From contig DASSKC010000134.1 in NCBI GenBank assembly GCA_035690885.1, forward strand, positions 1-12,197: a DNA stretch of 12,197 nucleotides, read 5' to 3'. Positions 1 to 7,957 of the stretch are shown here, in pieces. Numbering within the stretch: position 1 is the first letter of the stretch; each line of letters starts with the position of its first letter. This stretch comes from Oleiagrimonas sp035690885 (lineage in GTDB: Bacteria > Pseudomonadota > Gammaproteobacteria > Xanthomonadales > Rhodanobacteraceae). Position numbers and translations under genes: made by a program. The notes below the pieces were generated by a model, which was not told the origin of the DNA, searched no databases, and worked only from the letters and a program-made list of their open reading frames with translations.

Positions 1-1550
<1,550 letters not shown>

Positions 1551-1566
1551 GGTGGTTGTCTATTCG

Positions 1567-1623
1567 GTAGGGCGGGCATTGCCCGCCATGGATGATCGCG
1601 TTGGCGGGCAATGCCCGCCCTAC
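1567..1623. repeat. Perfect inverted repeat (22-bp arms, 13-bp loop) between the two metH halves
   Basis: Bases 1567-1588 are the exact reverse complement of 1602-1623, separated by 13 bp. Each arm contains its own shorter palindrome (GGCGGGCA-T-TGCCCGCC), so it could fold as one long stem or as two hairpins. It lies 10 bp past the metH1 stop and 16 bp before the metH2 start. No T-tract follows on the minus strand, so it is not a classical intrinsic terminator. It resembles dispersed REP/BIME-type repeats; an effect on the relative expression of the two metH genes is inference. Confidence 0.9.
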
Positions 1624-1633
1624 GTGGAACGGG

Positions 1634-2731
1634 TTACGCTGCCTCGGAATCAGCGATAACCTGTTCCCGTGGCGCGTGCGTGCTGACCGCCGCGGCAATG
1701 GCCTCGATGTGCTCCGGTCCGGTGCCACAACAACCACCGACCATGTTGACCAGTCCCGCGCGTGCGAACTCGCCGATGACGCCGGACATGTGCTCGGGCG
1801 TCTCGTCGTATTCGGCCAACTCGTTGGGCAAGCCGGCGTTCGGATGGGTGCTGATGCGGCACTCGGCCACGCGTGCAAGCGACTGGATGTGCGGGCGCAG
1901 GTCGTCGGCGCCGAGCGCGCAGTTGAGGCCGATCGACAGCGGTTGCGCATGCTTGAGCGAGTAGTAGAACGCCTCGGCGGTCTGGCCCGACAAAGTGCGC
2001 CCCGAGCGATCGGTGATGGTGCCGGAAATCATCACCGGTACCCGCGCACCCAGATGATCGAGCACCTGGTCGATGGCGAACAATGCCGCCTTGGCGTTGA
2101 GCGTGTCGAAGATGGTCTCGACCATCAGCACGTCCGCGCCGCCGGCGATGAGGTTCTCGGCGCACTCGGCGTAGTTGTCGACCAACTCGTCGAATTCCAC
2201 ATTGCGGAAACCCGGATCATTGACGTCCGGCGACAGCGAGGCGGTGCGACTGGTCGGGCCGATGACGCCGATGGCGAAGCGCGGGCGCGACGGGTCGTGG
2301 CGCTCGGCCGCGTCGCACGCGGCGCGGGCCAGGCGCGCGCCTTCGAGGTTCAACTCGCCGGCCAGGTGTTCAAGCTTGTAGTCCGATTGCGACAGCCGCG
2401 TGGCGTTGAACGTGTTGGTTTCGACCATGTCGGCGCCGGCATCCAGATAAGAGGCGTGGATGTCGCCGATGATGTCGGGCCGGGTCAGTGACAGCAGGTC
2501 GTTGTCGCCCTTGAGGTCGCGCTCGCAACCACCGTCATGGCGATGTTCGTGGGCATGCTGGTGATCGCAGCCATGCGCAAAGCGCTCGCCGCGGAATCCG
2601 GCTTCGTCCAGCCGATGGCCTTGCAGCATGGTACCCATGGCGCCGTCCAGAACCAGGATGCGTCGGTCCAGCGCGTCCAGCAGTTTTTGCGTGCGCTCGG
2701 GGTTGTGCCAGGGGAGTCGGGGAGTAGTCAT
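1634..2731 (-). CDS. metH: Methionine synthase, N-terminal homocysteine S-methyltransferase half (split MetH), with a His-rich insert
   Basis: This 365-residue protein is the homocysteine-binding, zinc-dependent module of cobalamin-dependent methionine synthase. The start of the barrel is clear (RILVLDGAMGTMLQ, residues 24-37). The three zinc-ligand cysteines are present: Cys271 in GLNCALG and Cys334/Cys335 in VGGCCGTGPEH. Their 63-residue spacing equals that of E. coli MetH (Cys247, Cys310, Cys311). The protein ends with the barrel, where a one-piece MetH would continue into the pterin domain; that part is the separate downstream gene starting at 1550. Residues 53-69 hold an unusual insert of six alternating histidines with two cysteines, just before the conserved DLKGDNDLL loop. 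ATG 2731-2729 is used, since the N-terminal DGAMG segment follows at normal distance, although no strong ribosome binding site is visible. It probably belongs with the upstream ArsR–methyltransferase gene in one methionine-cycle block. Confidence 0.95.
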   Translation of the reverse strand: MTTPRLPWHNPERTQKLLDALDRRILVLDGAMGTMLQGHRLDEAGFRGERFAHGCDHQHAHEHRHDGGCERDLKGDNDLLSLTRPDIIGDIHASYLDAGADMVETNTFNATRLSQSDYKLEHLAGELNLEGARLARAACDAAERHDPSRPRFAIGVIGPTSRTASLSPDVNDPGFRNVEFDELVDNYAECAENLIAGGADVLMVETIFDTLNAKAALFAIDQVLDHLGARVPVMISGTITDRSGRTLSGQTAEAFYYSLKHAQPLSIGLNCALGADDLRPHIQSLARVAECRISTHPNAGLPNELAEYDETPEHMSGVIGEFARAGLVNMVGGCCGTGPEHIEAIAAAVSTHAPREQVIADSEAA

Positions 2732-2777
2732 GGCGGATTGCTCGAATGGTGTGCGTCAGGCGTCATGGGTACCTCAT

Positions 2778-2805
2778 CGTCATCCCAGCGAAGGCTGGGA
2801 TCCAG
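2778..2805. repeat. REP-like hairpin unit 1
   Basis: The unit starts CGTCATCCCAGCGAAGGC and contains the stem TCCCAGC-GAAG-GCTGGGA. It belongs to the widespread GTCAT(T/C)CC...GGAATCCA type of dispersed repeat. A decayed inverted partner (CTGGATTCCGGTCTGCGCC) begins about 35 bp downstream, near 2840. Confidence 0.8.
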
Positions 2806-2973
2806 TGTCTCTCAGCGCCTCACGCAAGCACGAAAGACGCTGGATTCCGGTCTGCGCCCACTGCTGTCCGGAATAATTTGGCAGGAGGTGTCGAGGGCGT
2901 TGATATACCTGTTTCTCAGGTGTTCCGTAAAGCGGCAGACTCAAAGTATGCGCGCTGCATACACATGCCACAC

Positions 2974-3000
2974 CGTCATTCCGGCGAAAGCCGGAATCCA
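2974..3000. repeat. REP-like hairpin unit 2
   Basis: The unit starts CGTCATTCCGGCGAAAGCC and contains the stem TTCCGGC-GAAA-GCCGGAA. It is in the same orientation as unit 1 and opposite to unit 3, which lies 52 bp further on. Units 2 and 3 therefore form a BIME-like inverted pair. Confidence 0.85.
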
Positions 3001-3052
3001 TTCTCGTGCCTGCCAGAATGTTGAATTTGAAAGCTTTATGCTCCGACATCAA

Positions 3053-3080
3053 TGGATCCCGGCCTTCGCCGGGATGACGG
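3053..3080. repeat. REP-like hairpin unit 3, inverted
   Basis: The unit starts TGGATCCCGGCCTTCGCC and ends GGGATGACGG, with the stem TCCCGGC-CTTC-GCCGGGA. It is the reverse complement type of units 1 and 2. A further partial copy (GGGGAATGACGG) lies at about 3086-3098. Confidence 0.85.
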
Positions 3081-3134
3081 TGAGGCGGGGAATGACGGTT
3101 AAGGAAAAGGGATGTGTAAATACCATGGAAATTT

Positions 3135-4064
3135 TCATGCGGGCTTTCGGGCCAGCAGACTCAATACTTCAAAATGCGGCGGCTTGCGTTCGCGTGACAT
3201 GACCGCGCACTGCACGACCTCCAGTTTCGCCTTTGTCGCCAGCCCGGCCAGTTCCTCGCGGCGGAATCCCAGGTTGCGGTGGTCGAACGGCTCGACCGCC
3301 GCCTCGTGGCCATGACGGGCCAGGGTGACAGCCAGCAGGCGGCCACCGGGCTTGAGCACGCGGGCGGCTTCGGCGACGGCCCTGGCGGGCTTGTCGGCAT
3401 AGGTCAGCGCGTGCAGCATCAGCACCAGATCGAAAGCGTTGTCGTCAAGGTCGAGCGCGTGCATGTCGCCCTGGCGCACATCGACATTGGAAAACGGCTT
3501 GAGGCGTGCACGCGCCGCCGCGGTGACACGATCGCCGGCGTCGATGCAGGTGATCGAATGCGCGTGCGGTGCGAGCAACTCCGCGGTGACACCGTCGCCC
3601 GAGGCGATGTCCAGCACGTCGCCGGTCGCCAGCAGTTGCAGCAGCGCGCGCGCCAAGGTTTCCCAAGTGCGTCCGGGCGAGTAGTGCCGCTCCATGTCGC
3701 CGGCGACGGCGTCGGCCCAGCCACGTTCGCCGGCGCGATGGGCCAGGACAGCCGGCAGGCGCTCGGCATCGGCCTGCAGCAGCGCGTCGTTGATGTTGCC
3801 GCGCAGCGCATCAAGCAGCGCGGCCTGATCGGTGTCCTGGTCGGTGTTGGGACGATAATAAGCCGACACGCCGGCGCGGCGGTCATGCACCAGTCCGGCG
3901 TCCTTCAATTTGGCCAGATGCGTGGACACGCGTGGCTGCGCCAGCTGCAGGATCGCGGCCAGTTCGGCCACGGTCAGTTCTTCGCGTTCAAGCAGTGCCA
4001 GCAGACGCACGCGGGTGGCGTCCGCCAACAGTCGCAGCAGGGAAGAGGCCGAAGCGAGGTCCAT
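3135..4064 (-). CDS. ArsR-family HTH regulator fused to a SAM-dependent methyltransferase domain (SahR-like candidate)
   Basis: This 309-residue protein has two domains. Residues 1-70 form an ArsR-type winged helix: a first helix around LLADATRVRLLALL, the recognition helix QPRVSTHLAKLKDAGLV at about 43-59, then the wing DRRAGVSAYYRP. The Cys box (ELCVCD) of metal-sensing ArsR proteins is absent; the equivalent segment is LTVAELAAIL. Residues 149-250 form a class I methyltransferase fold: motif I VLDIASGDGVTAELL (150-164), acidic motif II at ITCIDAG (171-177), FDLVLMLHALTY (211-222), and RVLKPGGRLLAV (235-246). Position directly before metH1 suggests control of the SAM/methionine cycle. ArsR-type regulators of this pathway (SahR, sensing S-adenosylhomocysteine) are described in Proteobacteria. 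The ligand and any catalytic activity are inference. A 24-bp palindrome ends 7 bp upstream of the ATG and is a likely autoregulatory site. Confidence 0.9.
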   Translation of the reverse strand: MDLASASSLLRLLADATRVRLLALLEREELTVAELAAILQLAQPRVSTHLAKLKDAGLVHDRRAGVSAYYRPNTDQDTDQAALLDALRGNINDALLQADAERLPAVLAHRAGERGWADAVAGDMERHYSPGRTWETLARALLQLLATGDVLDIASGDGVTAELLAPHAHSITCIDAGDRVTAAARARLKPFSNVDVRQGDMHALDLDDNAFDLVLMLHALTYADKPARAVAEAARVLKPGGRLLAVTLARHGHEAAVEPFDHRNLGFRREELAGLATKAKLEVVQCAVMSRERKPPHFEVLSLLARKPA

Positions 4065-4070
4065 GAATGA

Positions 4071-4094
4071 ATCTTTTTATCGCGATACAAGGAT
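4071..4094. promoter_or_regulatory. Candidate operator of the ArsR-type regulator (24-bp palindrome)
   Basis: The sequence is symmetric in 10 of 12 base pairs around a perfect TATCGCGATA core (4078-4087), with flanks ATCTTT on one side and AAGGAT on the other. It lies immediately upstream of the ArsR–methyltransferase start on the minus strand, where a repressor would block transcription. It sits in the 206-bp divergent gap shared with the acyl-CoA dehydrogenase gene. Palindromic AT-rich sites of this size are typical of ArsR dimers. No binding data are available from the sequence. Confidence 0.5.
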
Positions 4095-4261
4095 ACGAAG
4101 GTTAGGCTGGCCGCGAATCAACGTCAAGGCGCGAAATGTCATGGCAGGCGTTCGCGCATGTGAAGACGAGCCCTTGTGCAAAACGGTAATATAGGCGTTT
4201 TCGACGTGGCGACGCGTCTCCGTCATCGCATTCGATCAACCCACGCCGCCCATGCGGTGCA

Positions 4262-4267
4262 GGAGGA
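4262..4267 (+). promoter_or_regulatory. Shine-Dalgarno of the acyl-CoA dehydrogenase gene
   Basis: A strong AGGAGG motif stands 3 bases before the ATG at 4271 (GCAGGAGGATTCATG). It fixes the chosen start, and it is the clearest ribosome binding site in the window. Confidence 0.75.
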
Positions 4268-4270
4268 TTC

Positions 4271-5431
4271 ATGGACTTCAGCTTTACCGACGACCAGCTC
4301 TCGATCCAGTCTATCGCCCGCGATTTTGCGCAAAAGCGCATTGCCCCGGTGGCCGCCGAGCATGATGCCTCCGGCGAGTTTCCGCTGGAGAACATCCGGG
4401 AAATGGGCAAACTGGGCCTGATGGGCATCGAGGTGCCGAGCGAATACGGCGGTGCCGGCATGGACCCGCAGTCCTACGCGCTGGCGATGATCGAGATCGC
4501 AGCGGCCGACGCGGCCACCTCGACCATCATGTCGGTGAACAACTCGCTGTTCTGCAACGGCATCCTGAAAAACGGCAGCGAAGAGCAAAAGCAGACCTAC
4601 GTGAAGGCGATCGCCTCGGGCGAGGCCATCGGCGCCTATGCACTGACCGAGCCGCAGTCCGGTTCCGATGCGTCCAACATGCGCACGCGCGCGGTCCAGA
4701 ACACCGATGGCGACTGGGTCATCAACGGCAAGAAGAGCTGGATCACCTCCGGCCCGGTGGCGCGCTACATCGTGTTGTTCGCGATGACCGATCCGGACCA
4801 GGGCGCCAAGGGCATTTCCGCGTTTATCATCGACACCGAGCGCGACGGCTTCAAGACCGGCAAGACCGAGCCCAAGCTGGGTATCCGCGCCTCGGCGACC
4901 TGCGAGATCGAATTCACCGATTACGTGTGTCCGCAGGCCGATCTGCTGGGTACGGAAGGCGAGGGCTTCAAGATCGCCATGGGCGTTCTCGATGCCGGGC
5001 GCATCGGCATTGCCTCGCAGGCTGTCGGCATTGCGCGTGCCGCTTACGAGGCGACGCTGGAGTGGTCGCGTGAGCGCAAGGCTTTCGGTCAGCCGATCGG
5101 CGCGTTCCAGATGACCCAGACCAAGATTGCCGACATGAAGTGCAAGCTGGATGCGTCGTTACTGCTGGTGTTGCGGGCAGCCTGGGCCAAGCAGCAGAGC
5201 GAGAAAAACGGTGGGCGCTTCACCTCCGAGGCGTCCTGCGCCAAGCTGACGGCTTCGGAGGCGGCGATGTGGATCACGCACCAGGCGGTGCAGATTCACG
5301 GTGGCATGGGGTATTCGCGGGAGATGCCGCTGGAGCGGTATTTCCGGGATGCCAAGATCACGGAGATCTATGAGGGGACCAGTGAGATCCAGCGCATGGT
5401 GATTGCGCGTGGTGAGACGGGTTTGCGCTGA
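4271..5431 (+). CDS. Acyl-CoA dehydrogenase (short- or branched-chain type)
   Basis: This 386-residue FAD-dependent enzyme oxidises acyl-CoA to trans-2-enoyl-CoA and passes electrons to electron-transfer flavoprotein, in beta-oxidation or branched-chain amino acid breakdown. It has the normal length and full domain order: N-terminal helical domain (1-120), middle beta domain opening with signature YALTEPQSGSDASN (123-136) and WITSGPVARY, and C-terminal helical domain with RKAFGQPIGAFQ (269-280) and signature QIHGGMGYSREMPLERYFRD (341-360). The catalytic base is expected at Glu368 in IYEGTSEIQ, the position used by short-chain, butyryl-CoA type enzymes. Substrate range cannot be decided from sequence alone. 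It is transcribed divergently from the ArsR–methyltransferase gene and has no co-directional partner close by; a 594-bp repeat element follows. Confidence 0.95.
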   Translation: MDFSFTDDQLSIQSIARDFAQKRIAPVAAEHDASGEFPLENIREMGKLGLMGIEVPSEYGGAGMDPQSYALAMIEIAAADAATSTIMSVNNSLFCNGILKNGSEEQKQTYVKAIASGEAIGAYALTEPQSGSDASNMRTRAVQNTDGDWVINGKKSWITSGPVARYIVLFAMTDPDQGAKGISAFIIDTERDGFKTGKTEPKLGIRASATCEIEFTDYVCPQADLLGTEGEGFKIAMGVLDAGRIGIASQAVGIARAAYEATLEWSRERKAFGQPIGAFQMTQTKIADMKCKLDASLLLVLRAAWAKQQSEKNGGRFTSEASCAKLTASEAAMWITHQAVQIHGGMGYSREMPLERYFRDAKITEIYEGTSEIQRMVIARGETGLR

Positions 5432-5519
5432 TCGCGCTCTGGTTTTTTTGGGCGGGGCTGGGCCCGGGTGGGCTGAGGTTGCCGCCGTGCGGCGGCGTTT
5501 CGCGCCCGCGGGGCGCTCG

Positions 5520-5551
5520 TTCATTTTCTTTGCTTGCCCAAAGAAAATGAA
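5520..5551. repeat. Perfect hairpin in the left arm of the long palindrome
   Basis: A 13-bp perfect stem (TTCATTTTCTTTG with CAAAGAAAATGAA) encloses the six-base loop CTTGCC. Its mirror copy is at 6001-6032. Confidence 0.9.
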
Positions 5552-5608
5552 CCAAAAGAAAGGCACCCCTGCATACGCGCCCTTCGGGTTCGCTCCCGGA
5601 TTGCGGGG

Positions 5609-5643
5609 GTTTGTCGACGGGCCATCCTTGGCCCGCGACAAAC
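5609..5643. repeat. Inner hairpin of the left arm
   Basis: GTTTGTCG-A-CGGGCCA pairs with TGGCCCG-CGACAAAC across a short loop, with one bulged base. Its counterpart in the right arm is at 5896-5930. Confidence 0.8.
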
Positions 5644-5895
5644 GAGCCGACGTCCTGTCGGCTCCCCTGACGGACCTTGTCCTCCATCCGTCCGCCGCTT
5701 CTGAAGGGGACCCAGCAGCGCAGAGCGCTGCCCGCTTCGCGAACCATCGCGATTCCCGCGACGGCCAAAGAACTGGCGTGCTTGCAGACATGTCGCACCG
5801 GCCGCTTGACGTTTCCGAGCTTGCGCCCCTTGCCCCTCGGGAGGCGGTGGAGCGCGGAGGAAAGGCCCGAAGGGTGGCCGGCAGGACGCCGGCGA

Positions 5896-5930
5896 TTTTT
5901 CTGCGGGCCATGGATGGCCCGTCAGAAAAA
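5896..5930. repeat. Inner hairpin of the right arm
   Basis: TTTTTCTG-CGGGCCA pairs with TGGCCCG-TCAGAAAAA. The stem base differs from the left-arm counterpart (TTTTTCTG against GTTTGTCG), yet pairing is kept because both sides of the stem changed together. Confidence 0.8.
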
Positions 5931-6000
5931 CCCCGCAGCGCGCAACGCACTCGCAGGGCGCAGCCCGGCGAGCGCCGGACGGGGGTGCCCTTCTCTTTGG

Positions 6001-6032
6001 TTCGTTTCTCTTGGGCAAGCAAGAGAAATGAA
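6001..6032. repeat. Hairpin in the right arm of the long palindrome
   Basis: TTCGTTTCTCTTG pairs with CAAGAGAAATGAA around the loop GGCAAG, with one mismatch. It is the inverted counterpart of 5520-5551, with compensating changes in the stem (CTTTG/CAAAG there, CTCTTG/CAAGAG here). Confidence 0.85.
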
Positions 6033-6205
6033 CGAGCTCCGACAGGCGTGATACGCCGCCGCACGGCGGCAAACAATGCCTGATTCAACATAAAGCAACC
6101 GGGCCGAAGGCCCATCACGCCCGTCCCAACGCACGCGAATGCCGCCGGTATCGATTCCGTCGAGCATCGTGTTGCTGACGTATCCATCCACACGGTGGAC
6201 ATTTC

Positions 6206-6236
6206 TTGACGCCAGTCGCCATTTCATGCTTAGACT
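6206..6236 (+). promoter_or_regulatory. Weak sigma70-like promoter candidate before the HlyD-like gene
   Basis: TTGACG (6206-6211) is followed 19 bp later by TAGACT (6231-6236), which ends 33 bp before the ATG at 6270. The spacing is long and the -10 is imperfect. A small inverted repeat (AGACT...AGTCT, 6232-6249) overlaps its downstream edge and could be a regulator site. Confidence 0.25.
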
Positions 6237-6269
6237 GAGTCAATAGTCTGACTGAAGACATGGATCGAC

Positions 6270-6614
6270 ATGGACGGTTTGTTTCGCGAAGACGCAATCA
6301 AAGCACATCAACCGCAATGGTTTGGCACCACACGTTTGGCGCTGCCGGTATCGTACCGCGTCTGGGGACTTCTGTCGGCGCTGGCAATCATCGCCATTGT
6401 CGGTTGGCTGTGCCTGGGGCATTACACACGACGCGAACACGTCACCGGTCGCTTGATACCCGACGCCGGGTTGATTCGCATGACCGCGCGCTCAATCGGG
6501 ATCGTGGCAGCGGTAAAAGTCCCCGATAACATCAATCCAGGCACAAGTGGATCAACTTGTGCCCTGGATTTGTCTGCAACACAGGCGCCTTATCAAAATG
6601 GGGATTTGACATAA
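6270..6614 (+). CDS. Short HlyD/CvaA-like membrane protein: N-terminal part only, probably truncated
   Basis: The 114-residue product opens MDGLFREDAIKAHQPQWFGT, has one membrane segment at about 31-50 (VWGLLSALAIIAIVGWLCLG), then HYTRREHVTGRLIPDAGLIR. That layout matches the N-terminus of membrane fusion proteins that work with peptidase-containing ABC exporters of bacteriocins (HlyD/CvaA family). Full members have about 400 residues, with a coiled-coil hairpin and barrel domain that are missing here. After residue 80 it ends with a short unrelated-looking tail, and its stop codon touches the ATG of the next gene (TAA at 6612-6614, ATG at 6615). It is therefore either a decayed exporter subunit kept by coupling to the protease gene, or a deliberately short accessory protein. 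The start at 6270 gives the best match to the family N-terminus. An in-frame deletion could also explain the sequence. Confidence 0.65.
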   Translation: MDGLFREDAIKAHQPQWFGTTRLALPVSYRVWGLLSALAIIAIVGWLCLGHYTRREHVTGRLIPDAGLIRMTARSIGIVAAVKVPDNINPGTSGSTCALDLSATQAPYQNGDLT

Positions 6615-7934
6615 ATGGCTGAAATGAAAGTGAATTCATCGCTGATGCTATGTTGCGGTTGCTTGGTTTGTTGGCTCGCAATGGTGCCGGCAGCCGTTGC
6701 CGATCGTCATGTGACGATTGACGCTTCCGGCGTTGTGGAAGCGTCGAAAAAACCGGATATCGACAAAATTGAAGCGTTGAACAATCATTTTCGGACCCGC
6801 GACTACGCAGGTTTGTTTTCGTCTGCCTTCAGTTACATGAATTTTGATTTCGAGAAATCAAGAACTCAGGCCCAATCCTGCTATCGCAAGGAAGATGATG
6901 GATCCATTACATATATATCGGCGCATTTGATATGCGGGGAAATGATGGCGCGTGCATATTATCTGGATGCGAAATATGCGAAGTGGGCCAATCTCATGTT
7001 GCGTTACAAGAAGGAAATTGTTCCGCAAATTTGGCAGCGCGTTCCGCAAACAAACGGCATACCTGTAGATATTATCGATGACATAAAATATTCGGATTTT
7101 GTTGATTGGCCTTCCGTGCGTGTAGGCGCAATCCCCGGATCCAGTCACATCGTAGACATGACGTGGGATATGATAGATAACACAAGAGGCGCAGATGATA
7201 AAAAGGTTCCGGTGATAAATATAAAGATAAATGGTGTTCCCGTGGATGCCATTGTTGATACCGGGGCATCACTCACGGTTGTTCCCTTCGGAATGTCTCG
7301 TTACTTTGGCTTGCATCATATTTCGATCTTGGAGGATGGCTACAAAAGCGCGTATAACAACCACTTGCGCGCCAGTTTGGCGAGGGTCGATACGCTTGAT
7401 ATAGCTGGATTTCGCTTCAGTAATGCCATGATTTCCGTTGCCGATGTATCGCGACCAGTAATCGGTTTGCTGCAGTTGATCAAGCTTCACCGTATTCGTT
7501 TGGATAAAAATCATTTTCAAGTGATTTATCAATCCAGTGGCAGAGAGGAGTGTGCGAAACGCATGTACTTCGGTGGTGTCATGTCCGGCTTTCCTTCGAG
7601 GGTAAAGATGACCGCCAAGATCAATGGCCACATCGAGCATCCTGTCCTGGATACGGGGTTTGGTGGCACGTTCCGTAAAATCGTGCACCATATGAGAAAT
7701 GGCCTTGGTGAGGAGTTCTGGGGTTACGATACGAAAGGCATGAACAAACTTGTGGGCCACTGGACATACGCAACCATAAATGCGAATGGTTCGGATAATC
7801 GAGTGCGGGGTTCGATTATTTATTTTAAAAAGCGGCAGGCTGGATATCGATTCGGGGCGCAACTGATCAATGAAATCGGTCCGTTGTACCTTGATTTCGA
7901 TTCGGGGTATGCGTGCTTTCAGGCTGAACGATAA
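6615..7934 (+). CDS. Exported retropepsin-like aspartic protease with two DTG motifs
   Basis: This 439-residue protein begins with a signal peptide: a hydrophobic stretch at 9-29 with likely cleavage after AVA (29/30), so it probably acts in the periplasm or outside. Residues 50-185 form a helical, Cys-containing region I do not recognise. The first protease lobe has INGVPVDAIVDTGASLTVVP (204-223), with Asp215 as catalytic candidate, and a later RPVIGLLQL. The second has INGHIEHPVLDTGFGGTF (336-353), with Asp346, and ends GPLYLDFDSGYACF. Each lobe has the IkINGxxxxxxxDTG layout, so the protein looks like an internal duplication giving a pepsin-like two-lobed enzyme. The second motif is DTGF rather than DTGA/S, so this lobe may be altered. 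A GGGGA site stands 9 bases before the ATG. Base composition is clearly richer in A and T than in the neighbouring metabolic genes, which suggests transfer. The substrate is unknown. Confidence 0.8.
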   Translation: MAEMKVNSSLMLCCGCLVCWLAMVPAAVADRHVTIDASGVVEASKKPDIDKIEALNNHFRTRDYAGLFSSAFSYMNFDFEKSRTQAQSCYRKEDDGSITYISAHLICGEMMARAYYLDAKYAKWANLMLRYKKEIVPQIWQRVPQTNGIPVDIIDDIKYSDFVDWPSVRVGAIPGSSHIVDMTWDMIDNTRGADDKKVPVINIKINGVPVDAIVDTGASLTVVPFGMSRYFGLHHISILEDGYKSAYNNHLRASLARVDTLDIAGFRFSNAMISVADVSRPVIGLLQLIKLHRIRLDKNHFQVIYQSSGREECAKRMYFGGVMSGFPSRVKMTAKINGHIEHPVLDTGFGGTFRKIVHHMRNGLGEEFWGYDTKGMNKLVGHWTYATINANGSDNRVRGSIIYFKKRQAGYRFGAQLINEIGPLYLDFDSGYACFQAER

Positions 7935-7957
7935 TTCCGTCAGGAAATTGAGTGAGC

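Larger units (their letters stand above)
2732..3134. other. Intergenic stretch without a credible gene, rich in REP-like repeats
   Basis: The 403 bp between the ArsR–methyltransferase gene and metH1 hold no coding sequence I believe. Short open frames here translate to peptides such as IPAFAGMT and HPSEGWDP, typical of repeats read as protein. Three clear REP-like units and weaker fragments occupy much of the space. I found no second copy of the 4071-4094 palindrome and no recognisable SAM or cobalamin riboswitch. Confidence 0.8.
5479..6072. repeat. Long imperfect palindromic element with nested hairpins (dispersed-repeat or MITE-like)
   Basis: The two ends are inverted copies: TTGCCGCCGTGCGGCGGCG at 5479-5497 matches the reverse complement of 6054-6072. 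The similarity continues inwards for roughly 200 bp per arm, through matching hairpins, the pair ACCAAAAGAAAGGCACCCC and its counterpart near 5986-6000, and the pair CGACGTCCTGTCGGC and GCCGGCAGGACGCCGGC. The overlapping open frames on both strands mirror each other (for example DGPSLAR in one arm and DGPSMAR in the other), as expected of an inverted repeat rather than of genes. I recall similar sequence scattered through Xanthomonadales genomes but cannot verify that here. The space 5432-6269 otherwise holds no gene I can support. Confidence 0.85.

Noticed and set aside
1592..2491. 299-residue open frame on the plus strand
   Set aside because: It is antisense to metH1 and shows no domain; metH1 explains the region.
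2732..2780. SAM or cobalamin riboswitch before metH1
   Set aside because: The leader is short and shows neither a B12-box-like motif nor SAM riboswitch pairing; only REP-like sequence was found further upstream.
2778..3098. Possible CRISPR array
   Set aside because: The repeats are few, unequally spaced, in both orientations and each is itself a hairpin with GTCATTCC/GGAATCCA ends, which fits REP elements and not CRISPR.
5424..5450. Intrinsic terminator after the acyl-CoA dehydrogenase gene
   Set aside because: A run of seven T is present, but the stem before it (GCG-ctgat-CGC) is too weak to claim.
5159..6202. Long open frames on both strands over 5159-6202
   Set aside because: They read through the 594-bp palindrome, mirror one another between arms, and overlap the end of the acyl-CoA dehydrogenase gene; they are by-products of a high-GC inverted repeat.
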